Source of the DNA: a bacterium
GTDB taxonomy: Bacteria > Armatimonadota > UBA5829
DNA length: 64,000 bases
Direction of reading: 5' to 3'
NCBI GenBank assembly: GCA_021372295.1
Contig: JAJFUS010000039.1
Span: forward strand, 1 to 64,000
A model generated the notes under the pieces. The model was not told where the DNA came from and searched no databases. It saw nothing but the letters and a program-made list of their open reading frames with translations. Both the position numbers and the translations under genes were made by a program. Below, piece after piece: positions 9,327 through 17,552 of this stretch. The number at the start of each line of letters is the position of its first letter. Within the stretch, counting starts at the first letter, position 1.

Positions 9327-10883
9327 TTATAATATCGCCTTGTCTTTCGGCTTTCCGCCGTTGCCGCGCTTTTCTTCGTAATAGACCAGCTTGTTCACCG
9401 CATTGAGATACGCCTTGGCGCTCGCCTCCACTATATCCAGAGACGCCCCGCGACCAGTATACACCTCGTCGTTTTTCGCTTTCAGCTTGACCGTGACCTC
9501 TCCCAGAGCGTCCGTACCGCCGGTAACCGACTTGATATTGAAATCGGCCAGATCGTAAGAGGCATCGATCATCTTGTCGATTGTCTTGTAAACCGCATCG
9601 ACCGAGCCAACTCCAACGCCAGCCTCGATGATCTCGCCATCATCGGTCTTAAGACGAATGGTCGCGGTAGGAATGCCGTCGAGACTCGTCATCACGTTCA
9701 TATAACTGAGATGATACTTGGACGGTATCGCGTAAACCTCGTCCGCGATTATCGCCTCGATGTCTTCGTCAAAGAGTTCTTTCTTTTTGTCGGCCAGACT
9801 CTTGAACCGCTCGAAAGCCTTGTCGAGTTCACCCTTTGTTAAGCTGTAACCCAACGACTTAAGCTTGCCCTCAAACGCATGCCGCCCCGAGTGCTTGCCC
9901 AGCACCAGCTTGCTCTCCGCAAGGCCGATAGCTTCGGCGTCCATAATCTCGTAGGTGCGCTTCTCCTGCAATACGCCATGCTGATGTATCCCGGCCTCAT
10001 GAGCGAAGGCATTCGCGCCGACAATCGCCTTGTTCACCTGAACCTTGAGGCCGGTCACGTCCGTAACCAGCCTACTGGCGCGGTAAATCTCGGTGGTATT
10101 GATGCCCGTTTTGACACCCATCAGGTCTGCGCGAGTGTTGATCGCCATCACGACCTCTTCCAGCGCGGCATTACCCGCTCGCTCACCAATGCCGTTGATC
10201 GTACACTCGACCTGCCCCGCACCGTTGGCGACAGCAGCCAGTGAGTTCGCCGTGGCAAGCCCAAGATCGTTGTGACAATGAACGCTTATGATCGCCTTTT
10301 TCGAGTTCGGAACTCTCTCGATCAATTTGCCGATCATCGCACCGTACTCGCTCGGGATCGCATAACCGACCGTGTCGGGAATGTTAACAACAGTCACGCC
10401 CGCGTCAATTACGGCCTCCACGACCTGACATAGATAATCAAAATCCGATCGCGCGGCATCCTCGGCTGAGAATTCGACGTCCTCGCAATAGCCTTTGGCA
10501 TGTTTGACCGCCATTACCGCGATGTCCAGCACTTCCTCGCGCGATTTCTTGAGCTTTTTCTCCAGATGGATGTCGGAGGTGGCAATAAACGTGTGAATAA
10601 CCGGCCTTTTGGCGTGCTTGAGCGCTTCCCAGGCGCGGTCGATGTCCATTTTTCCCGCGCGGCACAAACCGGCGACCGCTGAGCCTTTCACCGTCTCAGC
10701 GACAGCCTTTACAGCCTCGAAATCGCCGACGGAAGAAATCGGAAATCCCGCCTCAATCACATCAACTTTCAGCCGGGCAAGCTGCTTAGCCACACTCAGC
10801 TTCTCTTCGATATTCATGCTCGCGCCCGGCGACTGCTCGCCGTCGCGCAGGGTTGTATCAAAAATCTGTATTCGTCTTGCCAT
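9327..10883 (-). CDS. leuA: 2-isopropylmalate synthase
   Basis: First committed step of leucine synthesis: acetyl-CoA plus 2-oxoisovalerate gives 2-isopropylmalate. The 518-residue length is normal. The TIM-barrel motifs are [13 protein letters not shown] (residues 8-20) and the metal-binding [13 protein letters not shown]. The C-terminal 130 residues form the LeuA dimer/regulatory domain that binds leucine, so product feedback is expected on top of transcript control. The ATG at 10881-10883 has AAGGGGG seven bases upstream. CimA, encoded 4.6 kb further on, is a paralogue. Confidence 0.97.
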   Translation of the reverse strand: MARRIQIFDTTLRDGEQSPGASMNIEEKLSVAKQLARLKVDVIEAGFPISSVGDFEAVKAVAETVKGSAVAGLCRAGKMDIDRAWEALKHAKRPVIHTFIATSDIHLEKKLKKSREEVLDIAVMAVKHAKGYCEDVEFSAEDAARSDFDYLCQVVEAVIDAGVTVVNIPDTVGYAIPSEYGAMIGKLIERVPNSKKAIISVHCHNDLGLATANSLAAVANGAGQVECTINGIGERAGNAALEEVVMAINTRADLMGVKTGINTTEIYRASRLVTDVTGLKVQVNKAIVGANAFAHEAGIHQHGVLQEKRTYEIMDAEAIGLAESKLVLGKHSGRHAFEGKLKSLGYSLTKGELDKAFERFKSLADKKKELFDEDIEAIIADEVYAIPSKYHLSYMNVMTSLDGIPTATIRLKTDDGEIIEAGVGVGSVDAVYKTIDKMIDASYDLADFNIKSVTGGTDALGEVTVKLKAKNDEVYTGRGASLDIVEASAKAYLNAVNKLVYYEEKRGNGGKPKDKAIL

Positions 10884-10938
10884 CGGACACCCCCTTGGGA
10901 GTCAAAAAGTTAGAAAGTCAATAAGTTGGGACAGTCAA

Positions 10939-11388
10939 CTAACCACCAATCAGCTTTGCAGCTTCATTAGCTGCAAACTCGACAAATTTTTGGCAGAGAC
11001 CACCGTGAAGATCCAGTTCCTTGGCCTTTTGCCTACCCTCGGGCGTGCGCATATCGCATTCTGTAAGCTCTATGCAGCGCACCACGCCAAACTCTTTTCT
11101 GAATGCGTCAACCAGGTCATCCACTTTTGCGCCCGTTGCGCTCTTTGATTCAATATCGTCCCCACGCTCTCGGCCGAACTTCAGGCCAAGAGCCATGACG
11201 GCGCCGACCAACGCTCCGCATATCTCGCCGCAACCTCCAACTCCACCGCCAAACCCAGTTGCAATGCGAGGCGCACAGTTACATTTTATTCCGCATGCTT
11301 CAGTCACCCCAAGCAAAACCGACTCAGCGCAGTTCAGCTTTGACTTGAAATGCTCCAGTGCGATTGATCCAGCATTTCGATCAGACAT
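10939..11388 (-). CDS. C_GCAxxG_C_C family redox-cysteine protein
   Basis: A 149-residue protein of the family named for its conserved cysteines. They are seen here in L-N-C-A-E, in A-C-G-I-K-C-N-C, in G-G-C-G-E-I-C-G-A-L and in R-C-I-E-L-T-E-C-D. Members are small helical proteins thought to bind a metal or carry redox-active thiols, and they often sit near radical or iron-sulfur enzymes. The start is the ATG at 11386-11388, with GGAGG seven bases upstream; the frame runs eight codons further but without a site. It lies between ilvC and leuA. A role in keeping the iron-sulfur dehydratases IlvD and LeuC active would fit, but is inference. Confidence 0.75.
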   Translation of the reverse strand: MSDRNAGSIALEHFKSKLNCAESVLLGVTEACGIKCNCAPRIATGFGGGVGGCGEICGALVGAVMALGLKFGRERGDDIESKSATGAKVDDLVDAFRKEFGVVRCIELTECDMRTPEGRQKAKELDLHGGLCQKFVEFAANEAAKLIGG

Positions 11389-11494
11389 AGATCGCCTCCA
11401 ATAAAACACCAATCACGCAATATGCCGGTCGGGGGCATAATACCCCCGACCATCAAACAATCGAACCGCTAGACTACCAAGCCAAAAGGCCTGA

Positions 11495-12499
11495 TTATGC
11501 CTTCTTGGTCTTCAGCCAGGGCATCATTTTGCGCAGGCCAGCGCCAACTTCCTCAATGAAAGCCTCGGAGCTGTGCCTTCTGGCAGCATTAAGAACCGGA
11601 TGGCCGGCCTTGTTTTCAAGTATGAACTCTCGGGCAAACTCACCGCTCTGAATCTCGGCAAGGATTTCGCGCATGCTCTCTCTCGCACAATCGTCGATGA
11701 CTCTCGGGCCGCGAGTGTAATCGCCGTACTCGGCAGTGTTGCTGACCGAATAGCGCATATAGTCCATGCCGCCTTCATACATCAGGTCGACGATCAACTT
11801 CAGCTCGTGCAGACACTCGAAGTAAGCGATCTCCGGCTGATAACCAGCTTCGACCAGAGTCTCGAACCCTGCCTCAACCAACGCGGTGCATCCGCCGCAG
11901 AGGACAGCCTGCTCGCCAAAGAGGTCGGTCTCGGTCTCTTCCTCGAAAGTGGTCTCAAGCACGCCGACCTTGGTCGCGCCGATGCCCTTGGTATAGGCAA
12001 GAGCAGTCTCTCTAGCCTTGCCGCTGGGATCCTGATAAACTGCGAACAGAGCAGGAACGCCCGCGCCCTCAGTGTAGACTCTGCGCACAAGGTGACCTGG
12101 GCCCTTAGGGGCGGCCATAATTACATCGACATCCTTGGGCGGAACAATCTGGCCGAAGTGAATGTTAAACCCATGCGAGAAAACAAGAGTCTTTCCGGCA
12201 GTCATGTGCTGTTTGATATCGCTCTGATAAACCGCTGCCTGAACTTCGTCAGGCAGTAGTATCTGGACGAGATCGCCGGTCTTCGCGGCCTCGGAGGCAG
12301 TCACTGGCTTGAAGCCGTGCTCCACCGCAAGATCGTAGTTCGGTGTGCCGGGCAGTTCGGATACGATAACATCCAGACCACTGTCACGGAGATTTTGCGC
12401 CTGGGCATGTCCCTGGCTGCCATAGCCGATGATGGCTATCTTTTTGCCTTTCAGCACATCAAGGTTAGCATCGGAATCGTAGTACACTTTCGCTGGCAT
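11495..12499 (-). CDS. ilvC: ketol-acid reductoisomerase (class I)
   Basis: Converts acetolactate and acetohydroxybutyrate to the dihydroxy acids of the valine and isoleucine pathways, with Mg2+ and a nicotinamide cofactor. The 334-residue length marks class I. The Rossmann loop G-Y-G-S-Q-G-H-A-Q lies at residues 25-33, and the metal-binding D-L-F-G-E-Q and E-C-L-H-E-L motifs are intact. The cofactor-specificity loop is odd: where NADPH enzymes read G-L-R-P-G-S-x-S-W, this one reads S-E-L-P-G-T-P-N-Y. It lacks the conserved Arg and both Ser residues and has an extra Glu, which may mean NADH preference. AGGAGG precedes the ATG. Confidence 0.96.
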   Translation of the reverse strand: MPAKVYYDSDANLDVLKGKKIAIIGYGSQGHAQAQNLRDSGLDVIVSELPGTPNYDLAVEHGFKPVTASEAAKTGDLVQILLPDEVQAAVYQSDIKQHMTAGKTLVFSHGFNIHFGQIVPPKDVDVIMAAPKGPGHLVRRVYTEGAGVPALFAVYQDPSGKARETALAYTKGIGATKVGVLETTFEEETETDLFGEQAVLCGGCTALVEAGFETLVEAGYQPEIAYFECLHELKLIVDLMYEGGMDYMRYSVSNTAEYGDYTRGPRVIDDCARESMREILAEIQSGEFAREFILENKAGHPVLNAARRHSSEAFIEEVGAGLRKMMPWLKTKKA

Positions 12500-12550
12500 C
12501 TAAGTTCCTCCTGTTGCTAGAGGTTGAATGTTAGAGGTTAAAACTCTGCC

Positions 12551-12880
12551 TCAATTCACCAATTTCCTCTTAAGCATGTTAGATATTCTGAATCCGATGG
12601 CTCCGAGTATTATCCCGAGAACCATAAACACAGTCAACTGCAATCCCAGGTTGGCAACAGAGCCCAACCCAAGAAAATTCGTTATCGATCCATAGGCGCG
12701 CCACATGCCGTAAGCCACGGTCGCAAGCGCTCCAAAGAGCATGCCGCCGATCATTTTGGGCAAAGAATGCCTCTCATGCGCACCGAGAAGCATTCCCGCT
12801 ATAAGCCCCATAAGCGGCCCGCCCACCGCAAGAAACAGCATCAGCCGTTCTACCATACCAGGATCGATTAGTTGTTTCAT
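12551..12880 (-). CDS. small membrane protein in the ilv operon
   Basis: A 109-residue protein with three probable membrane segments (about 10-30, 42-62 and 78-98) and a basic C-terminal end (M-L-K-R-K). No family was recognised. It lies between ilvN and ilvC, 12 bases after the ilvN stop, and is certainly in the same transcript. No good ribosome-binding site precedes its ATG, so it may be translated by re-initiation from ilvN. Function unknown. Confidence 0.6.
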   Translation of the reverse strand: MKQLIDPGMVERLMLFLAVGGPLMGLIAGMLLGAHERHSLPKMIGGMLFGALATVAYGMWRAYGSITNFLGLGSVANLGLQLTVFMVLGIILGAIGFRISNMLKRKLVN

Positions 12881-12892
12881 ATAGGCTGCACT

Positions 12893-13396
12893 TTACCCTA
12901 CGGCAGTGTGCGATCCGCGAGCCATCGCGATCATGCCGGTGCGCACCATCTCTTTAATGCCGTATGGCGCCAGCAGCTTCTCTATGGCATCGACTTTGTC
13001 GATTCTGCCTGTCACCTCAATCGTAAAAGAGTCCTGGCTGATGTCAATTATCTTCGCATTGAATATGTTCACGATCTGCATGATCTCGCTGCGCTGCATA
13101 TTCTCGGCGTTGACTTTAATCATCGCAAGCTCGCGCTCGACTATCGGTATCTCGCTGTAGTCGACCACTTTGATTACGTCAATGAGTTTGTCGGTTTGCT
13201 TGTTGATCTGTTCAAGTGTCGGAGCGTCGCCGCTCACCACGATCGTCATACGCGAGACCGTAGGGTCGTCCGTGATACTCACGGCCAGTGATTCGATATT
13301 AAATCCGCGCCGCGCAAACAGCCCAGACACTCTCGCGAGCACGCCAGGTTTGTTCTCCACCAACACGGTTATTGTATGTTGCATAGGTCTGTTCAT
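12893..13396 (-). CDS. ilvN: acetolactate synthase small (regulatory) subunit
   Basis: Regulatory partner of IlvB; it activates the catalytic subunit and confers feedback inhibition by valine. Residues 5-80 are an ACT domain with the typical start H-T-I-T-V-L-V-E-N-K-P-G-V-L-A-R-V-S-G-L-F-x-R-R-G-F-N-I. A second ferredoxin-like domain follows, ending in E-M-V-R-T-G. The 167-residue length is normal. The ATG at 13394-13396 has GAGGA upstream; an internal ATG four codons on is also possible. It follows ilvB by ten bases. Some texts use the symbol ilvH for this protein. Confidence 0.96.
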   Translation of the reverse strand: MNRPMQHTITVLVENKPGVLARVSGLFARRGFNIESLAVSITDDPTVSRMTIVVSGDAPTLEQINKQTDKLIDVIKVVDYSEIPIVERELAMIKVNAENMQRSEIMQIVNIFNAKIIDISQDSFTIEVTGRIDKVDAIEKLLAPYGIKEMVRTGMIAMARGSHTAVG

Positions 13397-13406
13397 TTTT
13401 TGTCCT

Positions 13407-15119
13407 CTACTTCGGCCTATTCACCATCATCTCTTCGATGCTCTGGCCGGCTGGAATCATCGGGAAGACGTTTTCCTCACGAGCAGTGTGGAAGTCGATA
13501 ATGACCGGACGGTCGTTGATCTCCATTGCGCGCTTGAACGCGCCCTCGACCTCGCTCATCTTCTCGACAACGATGCCCTCAGCCCCGTAAGCCTCGGCGA
13601 GCATCTTGAAGTCCGGCTGGAAGGAGATGTCCACGCCGGAATATCGCTTGTTCCAGAACAATTCCTGCCACTGCCGGACCATTCCCAGATACTTATTGTT
13701 CAAAAGCACGATCTTCACAGGCAGTTTGTGTTCGACAGCCGGAGCAAGCTCCTGAAGAGTCATCTGGAAACCGCCGTCGCCGCAAACCGCGAAAACGGGC
13801 ATGTCGGGGCATCCGACCTGCGCGCCAATTGCCGCAGGGAAACCGTAGCCCATCGTTCCGAGCCCGCCGCTCGACAAAAACCGCCTCGGAGTGGTGACTT
13901 TATAGTACAGCGCCGTAAACATCTGGTGCTGACCTACGTCGGTAACGATAATTGCGTTGCCATTAGTCATCTCGGACAGCTTCTCTATAACGCACTGCGG
14001 CAAGACCTGGGTCTCGTCGGACGGGCACTGCAATGCAAACTCATTGCGCCAGCGCATAATCTGCCGGTTCCAGTCGGTCTCTTCGCGCTTGGCGACCTTT
14101 GCGATCAGCCGCTTCAGGACTTCTTTGCAATCGCCGACAATCGACACATCCACAGGCACGGTTTTACCGATCTCCGCCGGATCTATATCTATATGGATTA
14201 CCCTGGCCTTCTTGGCAAACACCGCGAGCTTGCCGGTGACTCTGTCGTCGAACCGCGCGCCGACCGCAATCAGTAAATCGCACTCGTGAACAGCATGATT
14301 TGCGTAAGCCGTGCCGTGCATTCCGAGCATGCCCAAGCAATGCGGATGATCCTCGCTTATCGCGCCCTTACCCAGAAGGGTGCTGGTGACTAGTATATGC
14401 GTCTTCTCCGAGAGTTTGGTCAACTCTTCAGTGGCTCCCGACGCGATAATCCCACCGCCGACGTATAGTATCGGCCGCTCGGCCTGCGCGATTATTTCAG
14501 CCGCCGCTTCGATGTCGGCTTCATCTATTTCCCACGAGTTCGGGTTGTAGCTGCGAATGCTCACTTCCTTGACCGGCTCGTAATCGACTTCAGCCAATAG
14601 CACATCGCCGGGAATATCCACCAACACCGGCCCAGGACGACCTGTGCTCGCGACAAAAATCGCCTCTGCTATTGTCCTGGCTAGGTCTTTAACGTCCTTA
14701 ACCAGATAATTATGCTTTGTAACAGGCAGAGTAATGCCGGTTATGTCGGCTTCCTGGAACGAATCCTTGCCCAGCGACGAAGTCTTCGTCTGACCCGTAA
14801 TCGCAAGCACAGGAATCGAGTCCATATAAGCAGTCGCAAGACCCGTAACAAGGTTGGTCGCGCCTGGGCCCGAAGTTGCCAGGCACACGCCGACTTTGCC
14901 TGTCGCGCGAGCGTAGCCATCGGCCGCATGAACCGCCCCCTGCTCGTGCCTCATCAACATATTGCGGATGTCCTTGCGATCGTACAACGCATCGTAGATC
15001 GGAATCACATATCCGCCAGGTATTCCAAATAACATATCCACGCCCTGGTCAACCAACGACTGAATCAGGGCATGTGCGCCATTCATTTTCAAAACTCTTA
15101 CACTCCTCTGTTTGTCCAT
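13407..15119 (-). CDS. ilvB: acetolactate synthase large (catalytic) subunit
   Basis: Thiamine-diphosphate enzyme that joins two pyruvates, or pyruvate and 2-oxobutyrate, at the head of branched-chain amino-acid synthesis. The catalytic glutamate lies in M-R-H-E-Q-G-A. The FAD-binding middle domain and the ThDP motif G-D-G-G-F-Q-M followed by L-L-N-N are present. The 570-residue length is normal. The annotated ATG at 15117-15119 has no clear Shine-Dalgarno. Two later starts, TTG at residue 10 behind AGGAG and ATG at residue 12 (MNGAHALIQSL), are closer to the family N-terminus, so the true start may be 27-33 bases downstream. Confidence 0.97.
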   Translation of the reverse strand: MDKQRSVRVLKMNGAHALIQSLVDQGVDMLFGIPGGYVIPIYDALYDRKDIRNMLMRHEQGAVHAADGYARATGKVGVCLATSGPGATNLVTGLATAYMDSIPVLAITGQTKTSSLGKDSFQEADITGITLPVTKHNYLVKDVKDLARTIAEAIFVASTGRPGPVLVDIPGDVLLAEVDYEPVKEVSIRSYNPNSWEIDEADIEAAAEIIAQAERPILYVGGGIIASGATEELTKLSEKTHILVTSTLLGKGAISEDHPHCLGMLGMHGTAYANHAVHECDLLIAVGARFDDRVTGKLAVFAKKARVIHIDIDPAEIGKTVPVDVSIVGDCKEVLKRLIAKVAKREETDWNRQIMRWRNEFALQCPSDETQVLPQCVIEKLSEMTNGNAIIVTDVGQHQMFTALYYKVTTPRRFLSSGGLGTMGYGFPAAIGAQVGCPDMPVFAVCGDGGFQMTLQELAPAVEHKLPVKIVLLNNKYLGMVRQWQELFWNKRYSGVDISFQPDFKMLAEAYGAEGIVVEKMSEVEGAFKRAMEINDRPVIIDFHTAREENVFPMIPAGQSIEEMMVNRPK

Positions 15120-15195
15120 AAGAAGGGGTGACAGGTGAGTGCGGGAACGGGAAAAAATCCCCTACCCTAACACCAACAAACCCATCACCCGAAAC

Positions 15196-16875
15196 CTACT
15201 CGACGATAGCACCTTTAGCAGCAGAGGTAACGGAGCGCGCGTAACGCGCGAGATATCCCTCCTTTACTCGCGGCTCGGGAGCTGTCCACTCCCTGCGCCG
15301 CGCTGCGAGCTCATCGTCGGACAAAACTACGTCCATCTTCTTGTTGGGTATGTCAATCTTTATAATATCGCCGTCCTTAAGAAGGCCAATAGGGCCTCCA
15401 GAAGCGGCTTCGGGAGAAACATGACCAATACATGCCCCACGCGACGCGCCGGAGAACCGGCCGTCGGTAATCAGAGCGACGTCCTTGCCCATACCAAGCC
15501 CGACCACAGTAGCTGTGGCTGTGAGCATCTCGCGCATGCCAGGGCCGCCCTTGGGGCCCTCGTTCTTGATGACGATCACGTCACCCTTCTTAACGTTCTT
15601 GGCGAGAAGTTCCTTAACGGCATCGTCCTCGCACTCGAACACGCGCGCCTTGCCCTCGAAAACCCAAGCCTCCGGGTCGACAGCCGACTGCTTCACAACT
15701 GCGCCGTCCGGGCAAAGATTGCCTTTAAGAACAGCAAGGCCGCCCTCGGAGTGATAAGGACTGTCGATCGAATGAATGACATCGGCGTCCTTGATCGAAA
15801 CATTTTCGAGGTTCTCGGCAAGAGTCGCGCCGGTCACCGTGACGACCGATTCGTCGATCAACCCCTTCTTGCCCAGCTCTTTCATAACAGCCGGAACGCC
15901 GCCCGCCTCGTTCAAGTCCTGCATGTGATGGCTGACGCCCTCTTCGGGATGCGCAACGGCAGGAGCCAAAGTCACCAGATGCGGAGTCTTCTTGCTGATG
16001 TCGTTGAGCATATTCAGGTCGAACGCGACCTTCGCCTCGTGAGCAATAGCGGGCACGTGAAGAGTCGTGTTCGTCGAGCAGCCAAGCGCCATATCCACCG
16101 CCAGCGCATTTTTGAATGCAGCTTCGGTCATAATGTCGCGCGGCTTTATGTCTTTGTCGAGCAGTTCCATAATCTTGATTCCGGCCTGCTTCGCCAGCCT
16201 GATCCTAGCGGCCATTACAGCCGGGATCGTGCCGTTGCCGGGAAGACCCATGCCCAGGGCTTCCGTGAGGCAGTTCATTGAATTGGCCGTAAACATGCCC
16301 GCACAGCTTCCACAACCAGGGCAGGCCAACTCTTCCATCTCAGAGAGCTGTTCCTCGGTGATCTTGCCACCCAACACCGCGCCCGCGCCCTCAAACATCT
16401 GCGTGACGGATATATTCTTGCCGTTGTATCGGCCCGCCATCATGGGGCCGCCGCTTATCACTATCGCGGGGATGTTGAGTCGAGCCGCAGCCATCAGCAT
16501 GCCTGGCACAATCTTGTCGCAGTTGGGAATGAGCACCAGCGCGTCAAACGCATGAGCCTTGGCCATACACTCGATTGAGTCGGCGATCAGTTCGCGAGTA
16601 ACCAACGAATATTTCATGCCCTCGTGACCCATCGCGAGGCCATCACACACTCCGATCACGCCAAACTCCATCGGAGTTCCGCCCGCCATGCGCACACCGG
16701 CCTTGGCCGCATCAGCGATCTTGTCCAAATGAATGTGCCCCGGGACGATCTCGTTCCACGAGTTCGCAATGCCGATCAATGGGCTGTACATTTCCTCGTC
16801 GATGTATCCCATGGCCTTAAACAACGCTCGCGGCGCGGCTCTTTCTAGTCCTGTCCTCAACACATCACTTTTCAA
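15196..16875 (-). CDS. ilvD: dihydroxy-acid dehydratase
   Basis: Iron-sulfur dehydratase that makes 2-oxoisovalerate and 2-oxo-3-methylvalerate. The cluster-ligand segments [10 protein letters not shown] and [12 protein letters not shown] are intact, as are the C-terminal motifs around I-T-D-G-R-F-S-G-A and G-H-V-S-P-E-A. At 559 residues it is normal for the IlvD/Edd family. The start is TTG at 16873-16875, giving [13 protein letters not shown], which fits the family N-terminus; GGAG is unusually close (two bases). A weak start behind a T-box leader is coherent with tight control. First gene of the train. Confidence 0.96.
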   Translation of the reverse strand: MKSDVLRTGLERAAPRALFKAMGYIDEEMYSPLIGIANSWNEIVPGHIHLDKIADAAKAGVRMAGGTPMEFGVIGVCDGLAMGHEGMKYSLVTRELIADSIECMAKAHAFDALVLIPNCDKIVPGMLMAAARLNIPAIVISGGPMMAGRYNGKNISVTQMFEGAGAVLGGKITEEQLSEMEELACPGCGSCAGMFTANSMNCLTEALGMGLPGNGTIPAVMAARIRLAKQAGIKIMELLDKDIKPRDIMTEAAFKNALAVDMALGCSTNTTLHVPAIAHEAKVAFDLNMLNDISKKTPHLVTLAPAVAHPEEGVSHHMQDLNEAGGVPAVMKELGKKGLIDESVVTVTGATLAENLENVSIKDADVIHSIDSPYHSEGGLAVLKGNLCPDGAVVKQSAVDPEAWVFEGKARVFECEDDAVKELLAKNVKKGDVIVIKNEGPKGGPGMREMLTATATVVGLGMGKDVALITDGRFSGASRGACIGHVSPEAASGGPIGLLKDGDIIKIDIPNKKMDVVLSDDELAARRREWTAPEPRVKEGYLARYARSVTSAAKGAIVE

Positions 16876-16894
16876 TGCTCCATACCCCTGTTAC

Positions 16895-16925
16895 AAAAAA
16901 TGCCCCTCATCCCAAGGACGAGAGG
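16895..16925 (-). terminator. T-box-controlled intrinsic terminator before ilvD
   Basis: A 10-bp stem (16916-16925 with 16903-16912, two G-U pairs) with a 3-nt loop is followed on the minus strand by GC and six T residues (16895-16900). Its 5' arm begins right after the T-box core, so antiterminator and terminator are mutually exclusive, as in other T-box leaders. It lies about 20 bases before the ilvD start. Confidence 0.88.
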
Positions 16926-17216
16926 TTCGTGGTACCACCCTGGTTCGGTTCGCGACACTACGCATACGCAAGCGCCACAAACCCTCAAAACGCTGTAACG
17001 GGCGCGTCCCGGGCGGGTCTAATAGGCGATTTAATATTGAATATGAAATCTAAAATATTAAATGTATCGCTTTTCTTCCGCCGACTCCGAGGTGAGCTTC
17101 GGTTCTGATGGCCGCCCCTGCCTTTCAGCTCGCCATATTAAGCGTGGCAGGGTCTCTGTAGCTGGCCGATGCACAACCTACTTGTCCTCATCATAGTCTG
17201 TACTAAATAGCTTGTC
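16895..17216 (-). promoter_or_regulatory. T-box leader, probable leucine (CUC) specifier, controlling the ilv-leu train
   Basis: Read on the minus strand, the core T-box element ACCAGGGTGGTACCACG is at 16929-16945. It is followed by an intrinsic terminator and then ilvD. Upstream is a stem I with GAGG (17186-17189) pairing with CCTC and GGTT pairing with AACC, around an internal loop. The loop has A-G-U-A on one side and G-A-A-G-C-U-C-A on the other, the usual loop-E layout. The codon before the final A is CUC (Leu). Below it, GACT/AGTC with flanking GA steps looks like the basal kink-turn. Uncharged tRNA-Leu should pair with the T-box, block the terminator and let transcription proceed. The specifier reading is less certain than the T-box itself. 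Confidence 0.9.
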
Positions 17217-17223
17217 AATATAT

Positions 17224-17253
17224 ATGTTATCACATTAGCGATTTGCCGGTCAA
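17224..17253 (-). promoter_or_regulatory. probable promoter of the T-box/ilv-leu transcript
   Basis: TTGACC (17248-17253), an 18-base spacer and TAACAT (17224-17229) would start transcription near 17216. That is early enough to include the whole basal part of stem I. A better-looking pair, TTGACA-N17-TATGAT (17213-17218 and 17190-17195), lies downstream, but its start point would fall inside the specifier loop and cut off the base of the T-box. Confidence 0.55.
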
Positions 17254-17415
17254 TATATAACGCAGCTTTTCCGGCAGCCCAACTTTTTTTCGCTGATGTG
17301 TTTACGCACCTGAAGAGCTGGGGATAATAGCTCAGAGCTGCGAGTGTGGCATGGATGCCTGAGCAGTCTCAAAGCGTCTCAATCTATTTCCGGTCTCCCT
17401 GTGAGATCGGATCAA

Positions 17416-17514
17416 CCGGGTACCACCCCCTCCCAAAGGGCGCCCCGACTTGCCGGAACGGGCCAAATGTGTACCCGGCACGTGCGCGCCCTTCGGGTCT
17501 AAATCCGAAGGGCG
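17416..17514 (+). promoter_or_regulatory. structured leader with alternative hairpins before hcp
   Basis: Three strong pairings compete. CCGGGTAC (17416-17423) can pair with GTACCCGG (17471-17478). AAGGGCGC (17436-17443) can pair with GCGCCCTT (17486-17493). CGCCCTTCGG (17487-17496) pairs perfectly with CCGAAGGGCG (17505-17514) around an 8-nt loop. The last two exclude each other, an attenuator-like or riboswitch-like layout. The final hairpin is followed by only three T residues and lies about 24 bases before the hcp ribosome-binding site, so translational control is as likely as termination. No known RNA family was recognised. Confidence 0.5.
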
Positions 17515-17552
17515 TTTCAACAAATGCAGCAACGCAGTGGAGGACTTGAGCA

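Noticed and set aside
17190..17218. TTGACA-N17-TATGAT on the minus strand as the ilv-leu promoter
   Set aside because: It matches the consensus better than the upstream pair, but its start point would lie inside the specifier loop and remove the base of T-box stem I. TATGAT is better explained as part of the basal kink-turn, so I prefer TTGACC-N18-TAACAT. Kept as a point for start-site mapping.
17415..17436. GGGGGTGGTACCCGG on the minus strand as a second T-box
   Set aside because: It resembles the T-box core, but there is no stem I, no terminator with a T-run and no minus-strand gene after it. It is accounted for by the hcp-leader pairing on the plus strand.
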